From Parastagonospora avenae f. sp. tritici 18332-5 (lineage: Eukaryota > Ascomycota > Dothideomycetes > Pleosporales > Phaeosphaeriaceae), in the NCBI GenBank assembly GCA_022559985.1, contig JAFJTR010000050.1:175445-239444 (forward strand): a stretch of 64,000 nt of DNA, written 5' to 3'. Each line of letters opens with the position of its first letter. The first letter of the stretch is position 1. Shown one piece after another: positions 44,959-55,555 of the stretch. Under the pieces are notes generated by a model. The model was not told where the DNA came from. It saw only the letters and a list, made by a program, of their open reading frames with translations, and searched no databases. Made by a program: the position numbers and the translations under genes.

Positions 44959-45397
44959 ATGCAGTTTACCACCATCACCGCCATCCTCGCTTCGGCCGTC
45001 CTCGCCAGCGCCGGGCCACTCGATGCTCGCCAAACAGCCACTCGCAGCGTCGTCGGTACCTTCTATACCAACGCCAATGGCTGCAACCCTCCCAGTACCG
45101 GAGTGAGCTTCACGTTCGTGCAAGGCACACCGGGTGCCTGCCAGAACTTGGCTGTCCCCGTGAACGGCGCCATCACTGACACCAACTTCACCAACAACAA
45201 CCTTACCCGCACCAGTAAGTCGGTTTGTGTGTACTTTAAATGACATTTATACTGATGACTCGATAGTTCGGTTCTACAACAGGCCCTGCAACCAGCTCGG
45301 CTCGGCCAACTTCTTCGACGTCACCCCGCTCAACGGCGCACCCGAGCCTGTTCCTGACTGCAAGTCGCAGCTAGTTGTTTCTTACTCCACTATCTAA
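44959..45397 (+). CDS. Small secreted protein with four cysteines
   Basis: Exons 44959-45214 and 45267-45397 (donor GTAAGT, acceptor ATAG) give 128 residues. A signal peptide (MQFTTITAILASAVLASA) is followed by a Kex2-like ARQ site, then a compact beta-rich-looking domain with four cysteines (NGC, GAC, RPC, PDC) and several N-glycosylation sequons (NFT, NLT). It ends LVVSYSTI. No family recognised. Size, signal and TATA-driven promoter fit a secreted, inducible protein such as an effector candidate. It lies between a RING gene and the NLR gene. Confidence 0.8.
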
Positions 45398-46998
45398 GCA
45401 TATTCCGAATGTGAGGAAGGCCGTTTGCGGCCACTTCTTAGATAGCCGAGGAGATTTGCCAAAATTGCAGAACGATCTGGTCTTATGTATCGCATCCAAC
45501 ACTGCGATGCATTCACTCGAAGAAGCTATTTTGGTGGAGTCTCTTGGCTTCTCTGCCACTCATTTGCACCCATAGATTTATAAAGATGTTCGGGAGCGCT
45601 CCCATGTATTGATTTGTTCCATGCTACTTGACTATCGTCCAACTAATCGTTACTCATCCTCTGCGTGCTCAATCTATCCCGCCCAAGGCGTCCTTAGCCA
45701 CCTTTCGCACCGCTTCGACATTTGTCTCGATAGCTGCGTAAAGAGTAAGGTGCGTCCCTAAGTGCAGAGACACACTGTGTCGCGAGACAGGTTCACACTA
45801 CGGACGTCCGGAAATGCTTCCTCTTAGTCCTGTCAAGATGTGACTGACACCTAATCATTCTCCAGCCACTATTCCTCGAGTCGACTTATCTCCGATACAG
45901 ATTGCTGTAGTGTTATCTAGGCTATTGATCGTTGCGTTAACGTCGTCAATCAGCTCTTTAACGACACCCCCCTGTCCATTAACAATCATGTAGAGTAATC
46001 AACCACTCAGCGGGCTGTCAAGAGAGCACGAAGAAGGCAGATAATTTCCTTTGGCTCGTGATCTCATTTCAGCGTAGGAGCGAGCATGCCGGGAGCCTCA
46101 TTGTGCGAAGCACGAGATCTCGGGAAACGAGCCCGAGCTGGCGGGATACGCTAATTTCGGCTGGCATGCATGAGCCTGCATTAGCGTTCGTGCCCCCTGC
46201 TGTAACCTATCGTAAAGAATACAACGCTATGCCAATCCCGTATGCCCTCAAAATAGGCGTGGCGCATACTGCTGGATTTTTTGAAGCATCGATGACCGCG
46301 CGCGTACATGTACACAGCCGTTGTGTTTTTGGGTGGTCTGTTCCCTGCTTGAGTTTTAGGTCGCAATTGAGTAGGCGAAGGCTGCGTCAACTTGACTTTC
46401 AGCATGATACACGTCAACAGCATTTTGTTGTCCGCGTTAGAGCCGCTTGCTGGCGTTAGACAAATGAGTTGCTTAAGATGTTCTGGGTTGTTCTTGACAC
46501 TATCGTCGCTGCGTTGCGTTACGAGCCCCACGATAGTTGGCGGCACAGATTCCCTGTGGCCAGTGTGTCCGTGCACGAACCAGCACGCGCTGCACAGACA
46601 TAGTAACATCCTCTTACAGTAAACGACTGTCCGTAGCTCGCACTTTTTGAGCTATTAGATCGCATCCTAGAGTAAGAACTGCTTCTCGGTTTGCAGCACG
46701 GTGGCTGTAGGGCTATCATGCATTGTCAGCCTTGCCCAGCCAGCCTCACGTCACGGCGCGGGCGGGCTGCGCCTCTTGCCCTGGGTGTTGGAGATGCAGC
46801 CTGCCCCAACAACGAGGAGGGCAGTCTTCCTCACCTTTACCTTAGCAAACCGTCACTTAGCACTCGAAACAAACCCGATAGCTACGATCTCTACGCCCTA
46901 CGCGAGCGAGCCGCCGTGCGCCTTCGATTCCGTCAGCCTGCTTCGAGGCTCCAAGACTTCCTTCTACCGCTCGCGCGTACGGACAGATACACAGCCTG
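45398..46998. other. Intergenic upstream of the NLR gene
   Basis: 1.6 kb with small conflicting frames. Two frames at 46691-47048 overlap the NLR start and are shadows. No repeat or mobile element recognised. Confidence 0.45.
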
Positions 46999-49848
46999 AT
47001 GCGGCTGCTATACACTACAAGCGAGGGGATACTCAAGTGGACCGATGACTTGATAGGGGACGAGATCCCCCCGTATGCGATCCTGTCGCACACATGGGGC
47101 GGGCAGGAGGCAACCTTCAAGGACCTTTGGAACTATAGCAATATAGAGGAAGTTGATGAGAAAGTCAAAGAGGGTTATCGAAAGATTTTCTTCTGCGCCC
47201 AGCAAGCTAAGCGCGATAATCTGGACTACTTTTGGGTAGACACCTGCTGCATCGACAAGACAAACAACACGGAGCTTTCGGAGGCGATCAACTCCATGTT
47301 TCGTTGGTATCAGAACGCAGAAAAGTGCTACGTCTTCCTTTCGGACGTCGAGGAAAAATCTTTGGAACAGAGTGGGAAGTTGCGCAGAAGGTGGAAGGCA
47401 GCTTTTAGGAAGAGCAGGTGGTTCAAACGAGGCTGGACGCTTCAGGAACTACTAGCTCCTCACTCCGTCGAGTTCTTCTCTAGAGAAGGAGCGCGGCTGG
47501 GGGACAAGGAGTCGCTTAAGCACACCATACACGAGGTCACAGGAATTCCTATCGAAGCTCTGTCAGGGAGCGACCTGTTCGAGTTCGACATTGCTGAGCG
47601 GCTCTCTTGGGCAGAAAAACGGCATACCACACGCGAAGAAGACGGAGCGTACTGTCTGCTAGGCATATTTGGCTGCCACCTACCACTGATCTATGGTGAA
47701 GGCAGAGAGAAAGCATTGAAGCGACTCAAAAAGGAGACGCTGGAGGCTTCGGAAGACATCGCGGATGCTTCTACGAACAATGTCAAGACTCGGAGCCGAA
47801 ACCAAGAGGAGAGGCTTGGCAAGATCTGCAGCTGGCTTTCGGCGCCTGACCCGTCCACAAACTACCACAAAGCGCGTAAGCAGCGGCAGGCTAAGACTGG
47901 TTTCTGGCTGCTAGAAAGCGCAAAGTTCGCAGAATGGAAGGAGAGAGCAGCGTCCCGACTATGGCTATATGGAATACCAGGATGTGGAAAGACAATCCTA
48001 AGCTCTACTATTGTCGAGCATCTGCTGCAGCACTGCCATGATGACAATAGCATGGTGACAGCATACTTCCACTTTGACTTCAACGACACACAAAAACAGG
48101 ACCCAGAGCTGATGCTCCACTCGTTGCTCTGCCAGCTCGTGCAGCGGTCGGTCGTGATACCGAAGGGCGTTGACGCGTTGTTCTCATCTTGCGAAAACGG
48201 AAAACGACAGCCTTCACTACATGCGCTTTTGCAAGTAACAAGGGAAGCGGCGGAAAAGGCCACGCACGTGTACGTTGTTCTTGATGCTCTTGATGAGTGT
48301 ACGCAGCGCTCGGAGCTGATGGACATACTCGAAACAGTGGCTGGATGGCAGCTTGACAACCTGCATCTGCTCATGACTAGCCGGAAAGAGCGGGATATTG
48401 AGAGCTCTTTGGAGGAATACATTAGGGATGAGGACGCTGTGTGTCTTCAAAGAGACGTAGTGGATCAAGACATACAGCGATACGTTCAACAAAGGCTGCG
48501 TGTCGACAAGGGCTTGGCAAAATGGAACAAAGACGCTTCTGTCAGGCAAGAGATTGAGGTGGCACTAATGCACGGAGCTCGTGGGATGTACGTGTTTCTA
48601 CCCAGTTCTCCACAGAGCTAGAGCTGACGATAACGTAGGTTCCGATGGGCTGTGTGTCAGCTGGACACACTAGGAAAGTGCTGTAATCGAGCGATGCTGC
48701 ACAAATCTCTGGCTACTTTACCGCGAACGTTAGACCAGACATATGACCGCATTCTCTCCTCGATAAGCGAGGAATATTCTAAGTACGCGATGCGCATCTT
48801 ACAGTGGCTGACGTTCTCTGCACGGCCGCTATCTGTCGAAGAGATCGCCGAAGTCGTCGCTATCGACGTGGCGCGCGACCCAGCGTTCGACCGTGACGAG
48901 GTGCTAGAAGACCCGCTAGAAGCGCTGGCTATCTGCTCTAGTCTAGTCACTATCACGAAGAACGAAGCAGACGGAAGATCAAGACCTAGCCAAAAGATTA
49001 TCGCTTTAGCGCACTATTCAGTTCAGGAGTACCTTGTGTCAGACAGGATCATACAAGGATCAGCAAAGCAGTACAGCATGCAAGAGGCCGAATGTCACGA
49101 TGCGATAGCAAGAGGCTCTCTGAAGTACCTAATCCAGCTCCAGCGACCATTATCGAGAGAGACTTTTAAGGGATGTACGCTGGCAAGGTACACGGCAGAA
49201 TTTTGGAGCAGCCATCTTCGAAATACATGGGACGAGACGGAAGGAACTCTGCTGGCGATAAGTCTGATGTCAACTGAAAAGCCTGCATATCTGAACTGGA
49301 TCCGGTTGTATGATCCAGACCGCCCGTCGGTGGGAGTAAATTTGAAAAAAAGTCTCGATAGCATACCTATGCCGCTTTACTACGCAGCATTGTTCGGCTT
49401 TGGTACGGTTACGAGACTGTTGCTCGACAAGGGCGCTGAGGCCAACGCGCAGGGTGGGATCTACGGCAACGCACTGCAGGCAGCTTCAGAAGGAGGCCAC
49501 GAGCAGGTGGTCAAGATGCTGCTCGACAAAGGCGCCGACGTCAACGCGCAGGGTGGAGGCTACGGCAACGCACTGCAGGCAGCTTCATCTGGAGGCCACG
49601 AGCAGGTGGTCAAGATGCTGCTCGACAAAGGCGCCGACGTCAACGCGCAGGGTGGACACTTCGGCAACGCACTGCAGGCAGCTTCATCTGGAGGCCACGA
49701 GCAGGTAGTCAAGATGCTGCTCGACAAAGGCGCCGACGTCAACGCGCAGGGTGGGGTCTACGGCAACGCACTGCAGGCAGCTTCATCTGGAGGCCACGAG
49801 CCGGTAGGGAAGACGCTGCTCAACGCAGGCGCTCATCCACTCCAGTAA
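46999..49848 (+). CDS. HET-NACHT-ankyrin NLR-type protein
   Basis: Exons 46999-48587 and 48639-49848 (51-nt intron, donor GTACGT, acceptor CGTAG) give 932 residues. Residues 1-240 are a HET domain: YAILSHTWGG at 26-35, DYFWVDTCCID at 76-86, AINSMFRWYQNA, WFKRGWTLQELLAP and EEDGAYCLLGIFG. A linker ending TGFWLLES leads to the NACHT NTPase with Walker A GIPGCGKT (325-332) and Walker B VYVVLDALDEC (425-434). After winged-helix-like sequence come five ankyrin units from about residue 773; the last four start at 806, 839, 872 and 905. HET domains trigger incompatibility cell death; NACHT-repeat proteins act as receptors for non-self or modified self. The last repeat is a short cap ending GAHPLQ. 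All key motifs are intact. Confidence 0.93.
49465..49848 (+). repeat. Near-identical 99-bp ankyrin repeat array
   Basis: Units start at 49465, 49564, 49663 and 49762 (the last is incomplete at 87 bases). The first three share almost every base. They differ only at the codon after AAS (Glu or Ser), one synonymous G/A in Val-Val, and the last two codons of the unit (Gly-Tyr, His-Phe, Val-Tyr; Ile-Tyr precedes the array). Confidence 0.95.
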
Positions 49849-50899
49849 GACGTTCTTGTGTCGAGGCCTGAATGGCTTTGCGTAGGCACCGAGGAAGCAT
49901 ATTGAGGCAGTGTAGAACAGAACACGGGGCACTAGCCATAGGCAATCAAGCGTGTGCATGCACCGGTAGATGCTTCTAGGCAGCTATCAGCATACGCCAC
50001 ATCTATTATTAGAGCTAAACAGTATGATTAAGCAAAGCGCAGAATTCTTTACGGTAAAATACAAGTAACCTACGAACAAACTAATGCAGCCTCATGCATG
50101 CCAAGACATAATAGCGCGACTCGTCTGTTCGGGTCTATCTGCAATGGTCACCACCTCTGCTCTATGGCGCCCCCGGTATGCACGCTTCTATGTTTAAGTG
50201 ATCTCTAAAGCCTTAGAACTTAATCTTCTTAAATCAATTTTCTGCCCCAGCTATCTGATATCTAGAGAGACTCGAAGTAGCGAGTAGACAGGGGGTAGCT
50301 GCCTAAAGATTTGTGAGGCACTGCTGGAGGCAGGAGTCAGATATAGGTAGAAGCTTGTATTAAGACGAATCCCTGAGGAGTAATCAAGGAGTTCTCTGGG
50401 TTGACATAGTCTACAGCACGTGATCTAGCCACACGTGACCCGAAGGCGGCCCGTTGGCGGCCCGTCGGATCCTCGTGATAGGTTTACTCGTGTCAGATAG
50501 CAGGGGTTGCTGTCAGATAGAAGGCCATCTTGCACGCAGGTCAGTACCGGGGTCGATTGCAGCCATGTTGGCCAACCCGCCTCGATCCTACTTCGGCCTT
50601 ACTTCCACGAGGGCATATACGTCGTGAGAGCACTATCAGACAGAATCAATCATCAAGAACTATCAATTTTATGCAATATCTCATCTAATCTGACAACTCG
50701 TGACAAGATCCTTAGACTGCGTTAACGAAACGATCGACAGCATGACCAACACAGCAGAGATCCTGGTCAGAGCCTGTCGGCCTCGACGAGAAGTAGGTCA
50801 TCGACCTGGTGCGTGAACGACAGTTCTAAATATTTGAAGATCAATGGCGCCGAAGCTCCGAACCGCCAACCTGTCTCGTGACATAGTGTGTCTCTTCAC
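49849..50899. other. Intergenic between convergent genes
   Basis: AT-leaning after 50030. Short repeated phrases (for example two copies of gttgctgtcagatag-like text near 50500) but no gene recognised. Confidence 0.45.
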
Positions 50900-51957
50900 T
50901 TAGGGACGCACCTTATGTAGCGTCTCTTTGAGATCAGCGCACTCCTTTGCCAGCCCTTCGCACTTCTTTGCGCATGTTCCATTCAATGCCTCATCTCGTG
51001 CCTCCTCTGCTATTCTGCGCTCGGCGATATACTGAAATGCCCGCTCAACAGCATTTTTTCCCTGCTCTTCGCATCGCTCCCACTCTTGGTGTTTCTCGTC
51101 GTACTTTTCCTGCATTTCTCGCAGGCGAGCACACATGCCCTGCGTCGATGAGTCATGTCTACGGCTGAGAGATGCCTGTGATCCGTCACACTTACGCACA
51201 CACGCGTTGACGTCGCGTCTCCATGGCTAGTTGTGTGTCTTCTGCAGCATTTGCAATGATAGTCTGGATCATTGGATGAGTGGTGTCGCTTACTCTTCTC
51301 CATCGCCTTTTCGTGCTCGTCCCTTATGCAAGCCAACTGCGCGTCTAAACGTTCAACTTCACAGCACCAGTTGTCTCTCTCGGCGGTCAGAAGTTGCTGA
51401 CTTTCGAAATCATTGTCATCGGCGGTCTTTGGTTTGTCGCCACGTTGAAGGTTAAGAAGGTCGTCTTCCAATCCTGCAATCATTGCGTTTGCTCCTTGGA
51501 GTTCCTCGTGCAAATCCGTGAGCTCAGTCTGTAGACGAGTCTTTTCGGCATCACAAGTATCGCTCTGCTCCTGAAGCTTATGATCTAGTTCGCTGATGTC
51601 GTCTCGGAGCTTGAAATTCTCCTCAGCGCAATCATCACACTGCTTTCGGAGCTTCTGCTTTAGTTCGCTGATTTCCTCTCGGAGCTGGGTCTTTACTTCA
51701 TCGCATATCTTTTCCTGGTGCTGGAATTGCTGCAAGAATTGGTCATATTTTCCGGCATCACAAGCTTCGCTGTGATTTCCGAGCTTCTTTTCTAGTTCCC
51801 TGATGTCGTCTTGGAGCTCGGACTTCTCCTCAGCGCATAACTCATGCTGGCAACGGTATTGCTCAAAGAGTTCGTCGTAGTTTGCGGCGAGAACTGCTCG
51901 CGCCCAGTCGCTTGAACGTACTTTTGGTTCGAATGGCATGGTTCGAATGTTTTCCAA
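50900..51957 (-). CDS. Coiled-coil protein with periodic cysteines
   Basis: Minus-strand exons 51196-51957 and 50900-51139 joined by a 56-nt intron (GTAAGT, GACGCAG) give 333 residues. The ORF without splicing would add a basic low-complexity end, while the spliced frame continues the coiled coil (LREMQEKYDEKHQEWERCEE), which decides the model. About residues 40-175 hold four similar blocks of about 25 residues: a Cys, an acidic EEK-like pair, L-x6-I/L-x-EL-x2-K/EL and a hydrophilic end. No known domain. It shares a 394-base divergent promoter with the RING protein at 52352, itself coiled-coil at its C-terminus, so the two may be co-expressed and could interact. That link is inference. Confidence 0.7.
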
Positions 51958-52351
51958 TGTGATGAGGGGGAAAAGGACCCAGAGGCGTGGTCCAGGCTAT
52001 AAGTAGGTCGCGAGGCGAGCCGCATATTGACAAACAACCACCAGTGCTCCAATTGCCAGTGCGACAAACACCCGAAATATCTGGGTCGTTCCATCTGTCT
52101 CTGTTCCCAATGAAGTATCGTGCATCTTCCATGCAGCTTTGCGCGCGCTGCAGTCAATAGGACACCGAATTGCGTATGTCCGTTTGCACATGACATCACA
52201 CCGGTCTTGTCTACTTCACTCTCACTTTGAACCCTAGCCCCCAGCTTTCCGGTAGAAACTTCCGCCGCAAAAAGCACAAACTCTTTTCTCTCTCCGTTCC
52301 CCTCCTTTGTTCCCACAAAACCTTTTTCCCACCTCAAAACCAGCAAAATTA
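51958..52351. other. Divergent promoter between the coiled-coil and RING genes
   Basis: 394 bases between two outward-facing ATGs. The right part is pyrimidine-rich (CT-rich leader before 52352). Confidence 0.5.
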
Positions 52352-53896
52352 ATGTCTCTCCTACAGGAAGAGCAAGACTTCTTCCGCGCCTTTGGCTGCT
52401 ACATTGAAAATCCGATGGATCAATCGCCCAACATGCCAGCAAACGTATCGAAGCCATTGCCGCCGGTGCCGCGTCCTTCAGACGTTGTACTCACCGCCGC
52501 TGCTACCGCCTTCATTGGCAACCACACTGCGCCAGACGCTGATGTCCCCGAGGAGGACGAGTGTCCCATCTGTCTGGAGACCTACTCAGATGCTCCTGAG
52601 CCCTGCCTGCGTGTCACGGGTAAATCAGGCTGTACATGCCGTATCGGCCTCGTCTGTCTTGGAGAGATGCTGAGCAAGAGCCCCGAGAAAGAGAAGAAGT
52701 GTCCACTCTGTCGCTCGTTGTGGATCGCCGGCGCGGCGCCTCCGTCACGAACTGCTCGCCAGGACAGGATGGAAAACCCAGGTACTGTCGGTCGCTCATC
52801 CAGGGAGGCTCACCCGCCGAGAACTTCTTCTCTCTCTCATCCGTCGAGGTTGTCGGCGACTGCCAACACGTTCATGCCTCGTCGAATTGCTCCCACCCCC
52901 GTCGTCGACATGTCACAGGATGATGCCGGCGATGACTACAGTGAGCTCACCCGTGACATCGAGAACGTCCGGGCACGTGCACGCGGTACGCAGTCATCAA
53001 GGAGCCAGCGCAGGCCCGAGATTCGCGATCATGACCAGCGTAAGCAAGAGCTGCGCGACTTGATCGCCCAAACCTCACCGTTTTTCCGGAACTCTTCCAG
53101 TGGTCGCACCGCCTCTATGGGTGCCCCTGCTCCTCTTCGCCGAGCACAGGATGCCGTCGCTGGAGCAGCTTCTACTCCTTCCGGTGGTCGCATCAGTAGT
53201 CTCATCTCCACTCATCGTCGAGCGCAAGATGCCGTCGCCGGAGCATTTTCTACTCCTTCCAGTGGTCGCACTCCCTCTATTGCCCCTCCTCCTCGACGAG
53301 CACAGGATGCCGTCGCTGGAGCATTCTCTACGCCTCCCGCCGCTGAACGCCTTACCATCGCCGCCCACCGCGGTTCAGCCCGCCCCGCATCCATCCGTCG
53401 TCCCATCCAAATCGGCCCCGGCGCTCTACTGCTCCCACCCGCAAACGTCACACCCACGCCCAAGTCCGCTACCTCGTCGCAGCCCAGGACACCCCCAGCG
53501 CCTTCTCGTCCCAGCCGTTCCGAGGAGCAGAACAAGGAGTACCAAGACCAATCACGTGAGCTTGATGCTCGCAACACGGAGCTCGTCGCCCGTGAGCAAG
53601 CCCTCGACATCCGCGACTTCCATCTCGACGTACGCGAGGAGACTCAGGAGAAAGCCAACAACAAGCGCAAGGCCGGCCTCGATGCGCTCGAGAGCAGCCT
53701 GAACAAGCGCACCAAGGTGTTGAATGAGCGCGAGGTCAAGGTCGTCAATCAGTTGGTGATGGTGCAGGAGCACAGGGAGGAGATGAAGCGTGTGCTGTGG
53801 ATGCAGAAGGATGCTATGAAGGATCTGGTGCAGAAGCAGAAAGAGGAGATGAAGGCGACGATCAAGAGGCAGCAGAATGAGATGGATAGGTTGTAG
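52352..53896 (+). CDS. RING-finger protein with tandem repeats and a C-terminal coiled coil
   Basis: Single exon, 514 residues from the first ATG (an open extension to 52307 has only TTG). The RING is at 71-120: C71-x2-C74, C94-T-C96-RIGLV-C102 and C117-x2-C120 (CPLCR). Cysteine replaces the usual His and a glycine sits at the next ligand place, as in the other RING gene nearby. Residues 249-330 hold three copies of a 26-residue unit built around RRAQDAVAGAFSTP. The C-terminal 120 residues form a long coiled coil (VAREQALDIRDFHLDVREE, then KRVLWMQKDAMKDLVQKQKE). Probably an E3 ubiquitin ligase that oligomerises. Divergent from the coiled-coil gene. Confidence 0.85.
   Translation: MSLLQEEQDFFRAFGCYIENPMDQSPNMPANVSKPLPPVPRPSDVVLTAAATAFIGNHTAPDADVPEEDECPICLETYSDAPEPCLRVTGKSGCTCRIGLVCLGEMLSKSPEKEKKCPLCRSLWIAGAAPPSRTARQDRMENPGTVGRSSREAHPPRTSSLSHPSRLSATANTFMPRRIAPTPVVDMSQDDAGDDYSELTRDIENVRARARGTQSSRSQRRPEIRDHDQRKQELRDLIAQTSPFFRNSSSGRTASMGAPAPLRRAQDAVAGAASTPSGGRISSLISTHRRAQDAVAGAFSTPSSGRTPSIAPPPRRAQDAVAGAFSTPPAAERLTIAAHRGSARPASIRRPIQIGPGALLLPPANVTPTPKSATSSQPRTPPAPSRPSRSEEQNKEYQDQSRELDARNTELVAREQALDIRDFHLDVREETQEKANNKRKAGLDALESSLNKRTKVLNEREVKVVNQLVMVQEHREEMKRVLWMQKDAMKDLVQKQKEEMKATIKRQQNEMDRL
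53096..53340 (+). repeat. 78-bp (26-residue) tandem repeats in the RING gene
   Basis: The RRAQDAVAGA core starts at 53138, 53216 and 53294, exactly 78 bases apart. Cores are nearly identical in DNA. The flanking SGRT-x-S phrase varies more. Confidence 0.9.
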
Positions 53897-55555
53897 ATGG
53901 ACGGAGTGGAGGTTCTTGATGGGGTTCTTGATGGGGCTGGGCAGCATTTGGATACCTTTCAATACAAGTTGTATAGCTTCAATACCCTTTCAGTACTTCA
54001 TCACATACTGACCCCATCTTGAATCTTTCCAGCCTCATATATTAGACACCAGCTGTTCCATGATAGTACCCAGAGTGTTCGCAGCGCGCGCGCTCGAATC
54101 CTCACCGTCAGCAACGTCGTGTCCTTAGCCTCCTCGCCTCGCACTCGCACCAACTTCCCCACACCGCAATCATTCGACCGACGCAGCAGTCTTCCTAGCT
54201 CACACATATCCTCCTAGTCTACCGTCCACGCAGCGCTCGTGATGCGCAGTAGTCCATTTCGTGGTGCACGCTACCTCGCAGGGCTGCAGTGTTCGGGATC
54301 GCCGGCGAATATTCCTGCTTTGGTGCAGTCGTAGCGAGGATGCTAGCTGCTAGAGGTAAGGCGTGAATTGCATCTAGTTTAGCCGGGAGGAAGAAGCTTG
54401 CGGCCGAGTGTGAGAGGCTTAAGCGAGCACGGGGCGTGCGATGGCTTGACTTGAGGTGTGTAGAAAGAGTAGGCGGAGCCGGTGGATTATCAGCTTGAGT
54501 GGTCACCCGGGTATTATGGGGCTCGAGTGGTTCGATGTTCAAGTGATTGAGGATTCGCAGGTCGATGTTGGTGGGAGCATGTCGGCCAAATTATGGTGCC
54601 AAATGACGTTTTCCCATCACTTGGTCTGCCGATGCCAGCTGAAAGTCGATCCAGCGAAAAGCACAAAGTCCTTACACGGCTGACGTATCGGCTGGTCGCC
54701 GTTGATTATCCCGTACCATTCCAAGATGCTGGACTCTCGTGGCTGATTCCTGCTCCGCGGTCACGGATTTGACGGCGCTGTCCCGGCTGCAGCAAGCTGA
54801 GGTTTAGACTGCGCGCTAAGCTCAGGCGGGCCGTTCACCCTTGCACGTCATGGTCAGATAGAGCTGGACATCATCGATCCTGAGTCGCGTTGGAAGCTTT
54901 GAGGCTGACATAGTCGTAAGATAGAGTTGTGGCGTTATCGAGTATGTATGCAAATGAATGTAGGAGCATGACAGCTTGAGAAGAGATTAAAACTAGTGAA
55001 AAGCAAAAAGTAGTGACAAGACAGAATCAGAAAACGGAGCGACTTGTAGAAGTCGCACAAAAGATCCAAGTAAATTCCATGCTTTTGCTTTACCATATGC
55101 CTTGCGAGAATCATCCTCAAAGCATGTGATTGTCCCAACAATGAGGGTCCAACACACATGTGCCACTGTCGATCCAGTTGCAAGCCAACACTAATGCCAG
55201 AGCCAACACCAACGCCCACGCTAAAGAGACATCGCTCAGAATCAAAAAATGTACCGAATCAGGTGTGTATGCTGTTCTGAATAATGTGACCAGCACCGGA
55301 ACAGGAAAAAGCCACCCCTCCAAGAGGAAGTCGGGGTCCCCGTTGTTCGAAAGAGGGGTTTGCGTGTACGTATGCTAAGCGTAACCGAAGTTGAATCGAG
55401 GAAGCGTCGAATTGAGAAGAAATGTAGCCAAGTCATGACAACACGCCGGTAGCAGGAAGCTCAGTGACTCGCAATCAAGGGGTATCGTGGAAGAGACATC
55501 GTATGCAGTGCGGAAAGACATGGTCCATGGAATCAATCTTTTGCAACGCTGCAGC
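53897..55555. other. Intergenic, no gene seen
   Basis: 1.65 kb between convergent genes. Several frames of 60-100 codons on both strands lack motifs or splice support. Confidence 0.45.

Noticed and set aside
48588..48638. Stop codon between NACHT halves as a pseudogene mark
   Set aside because: The stop lies within a canonical 51-nt intron, and the frame resumes in FRWAVCQLD as in related NLRs.
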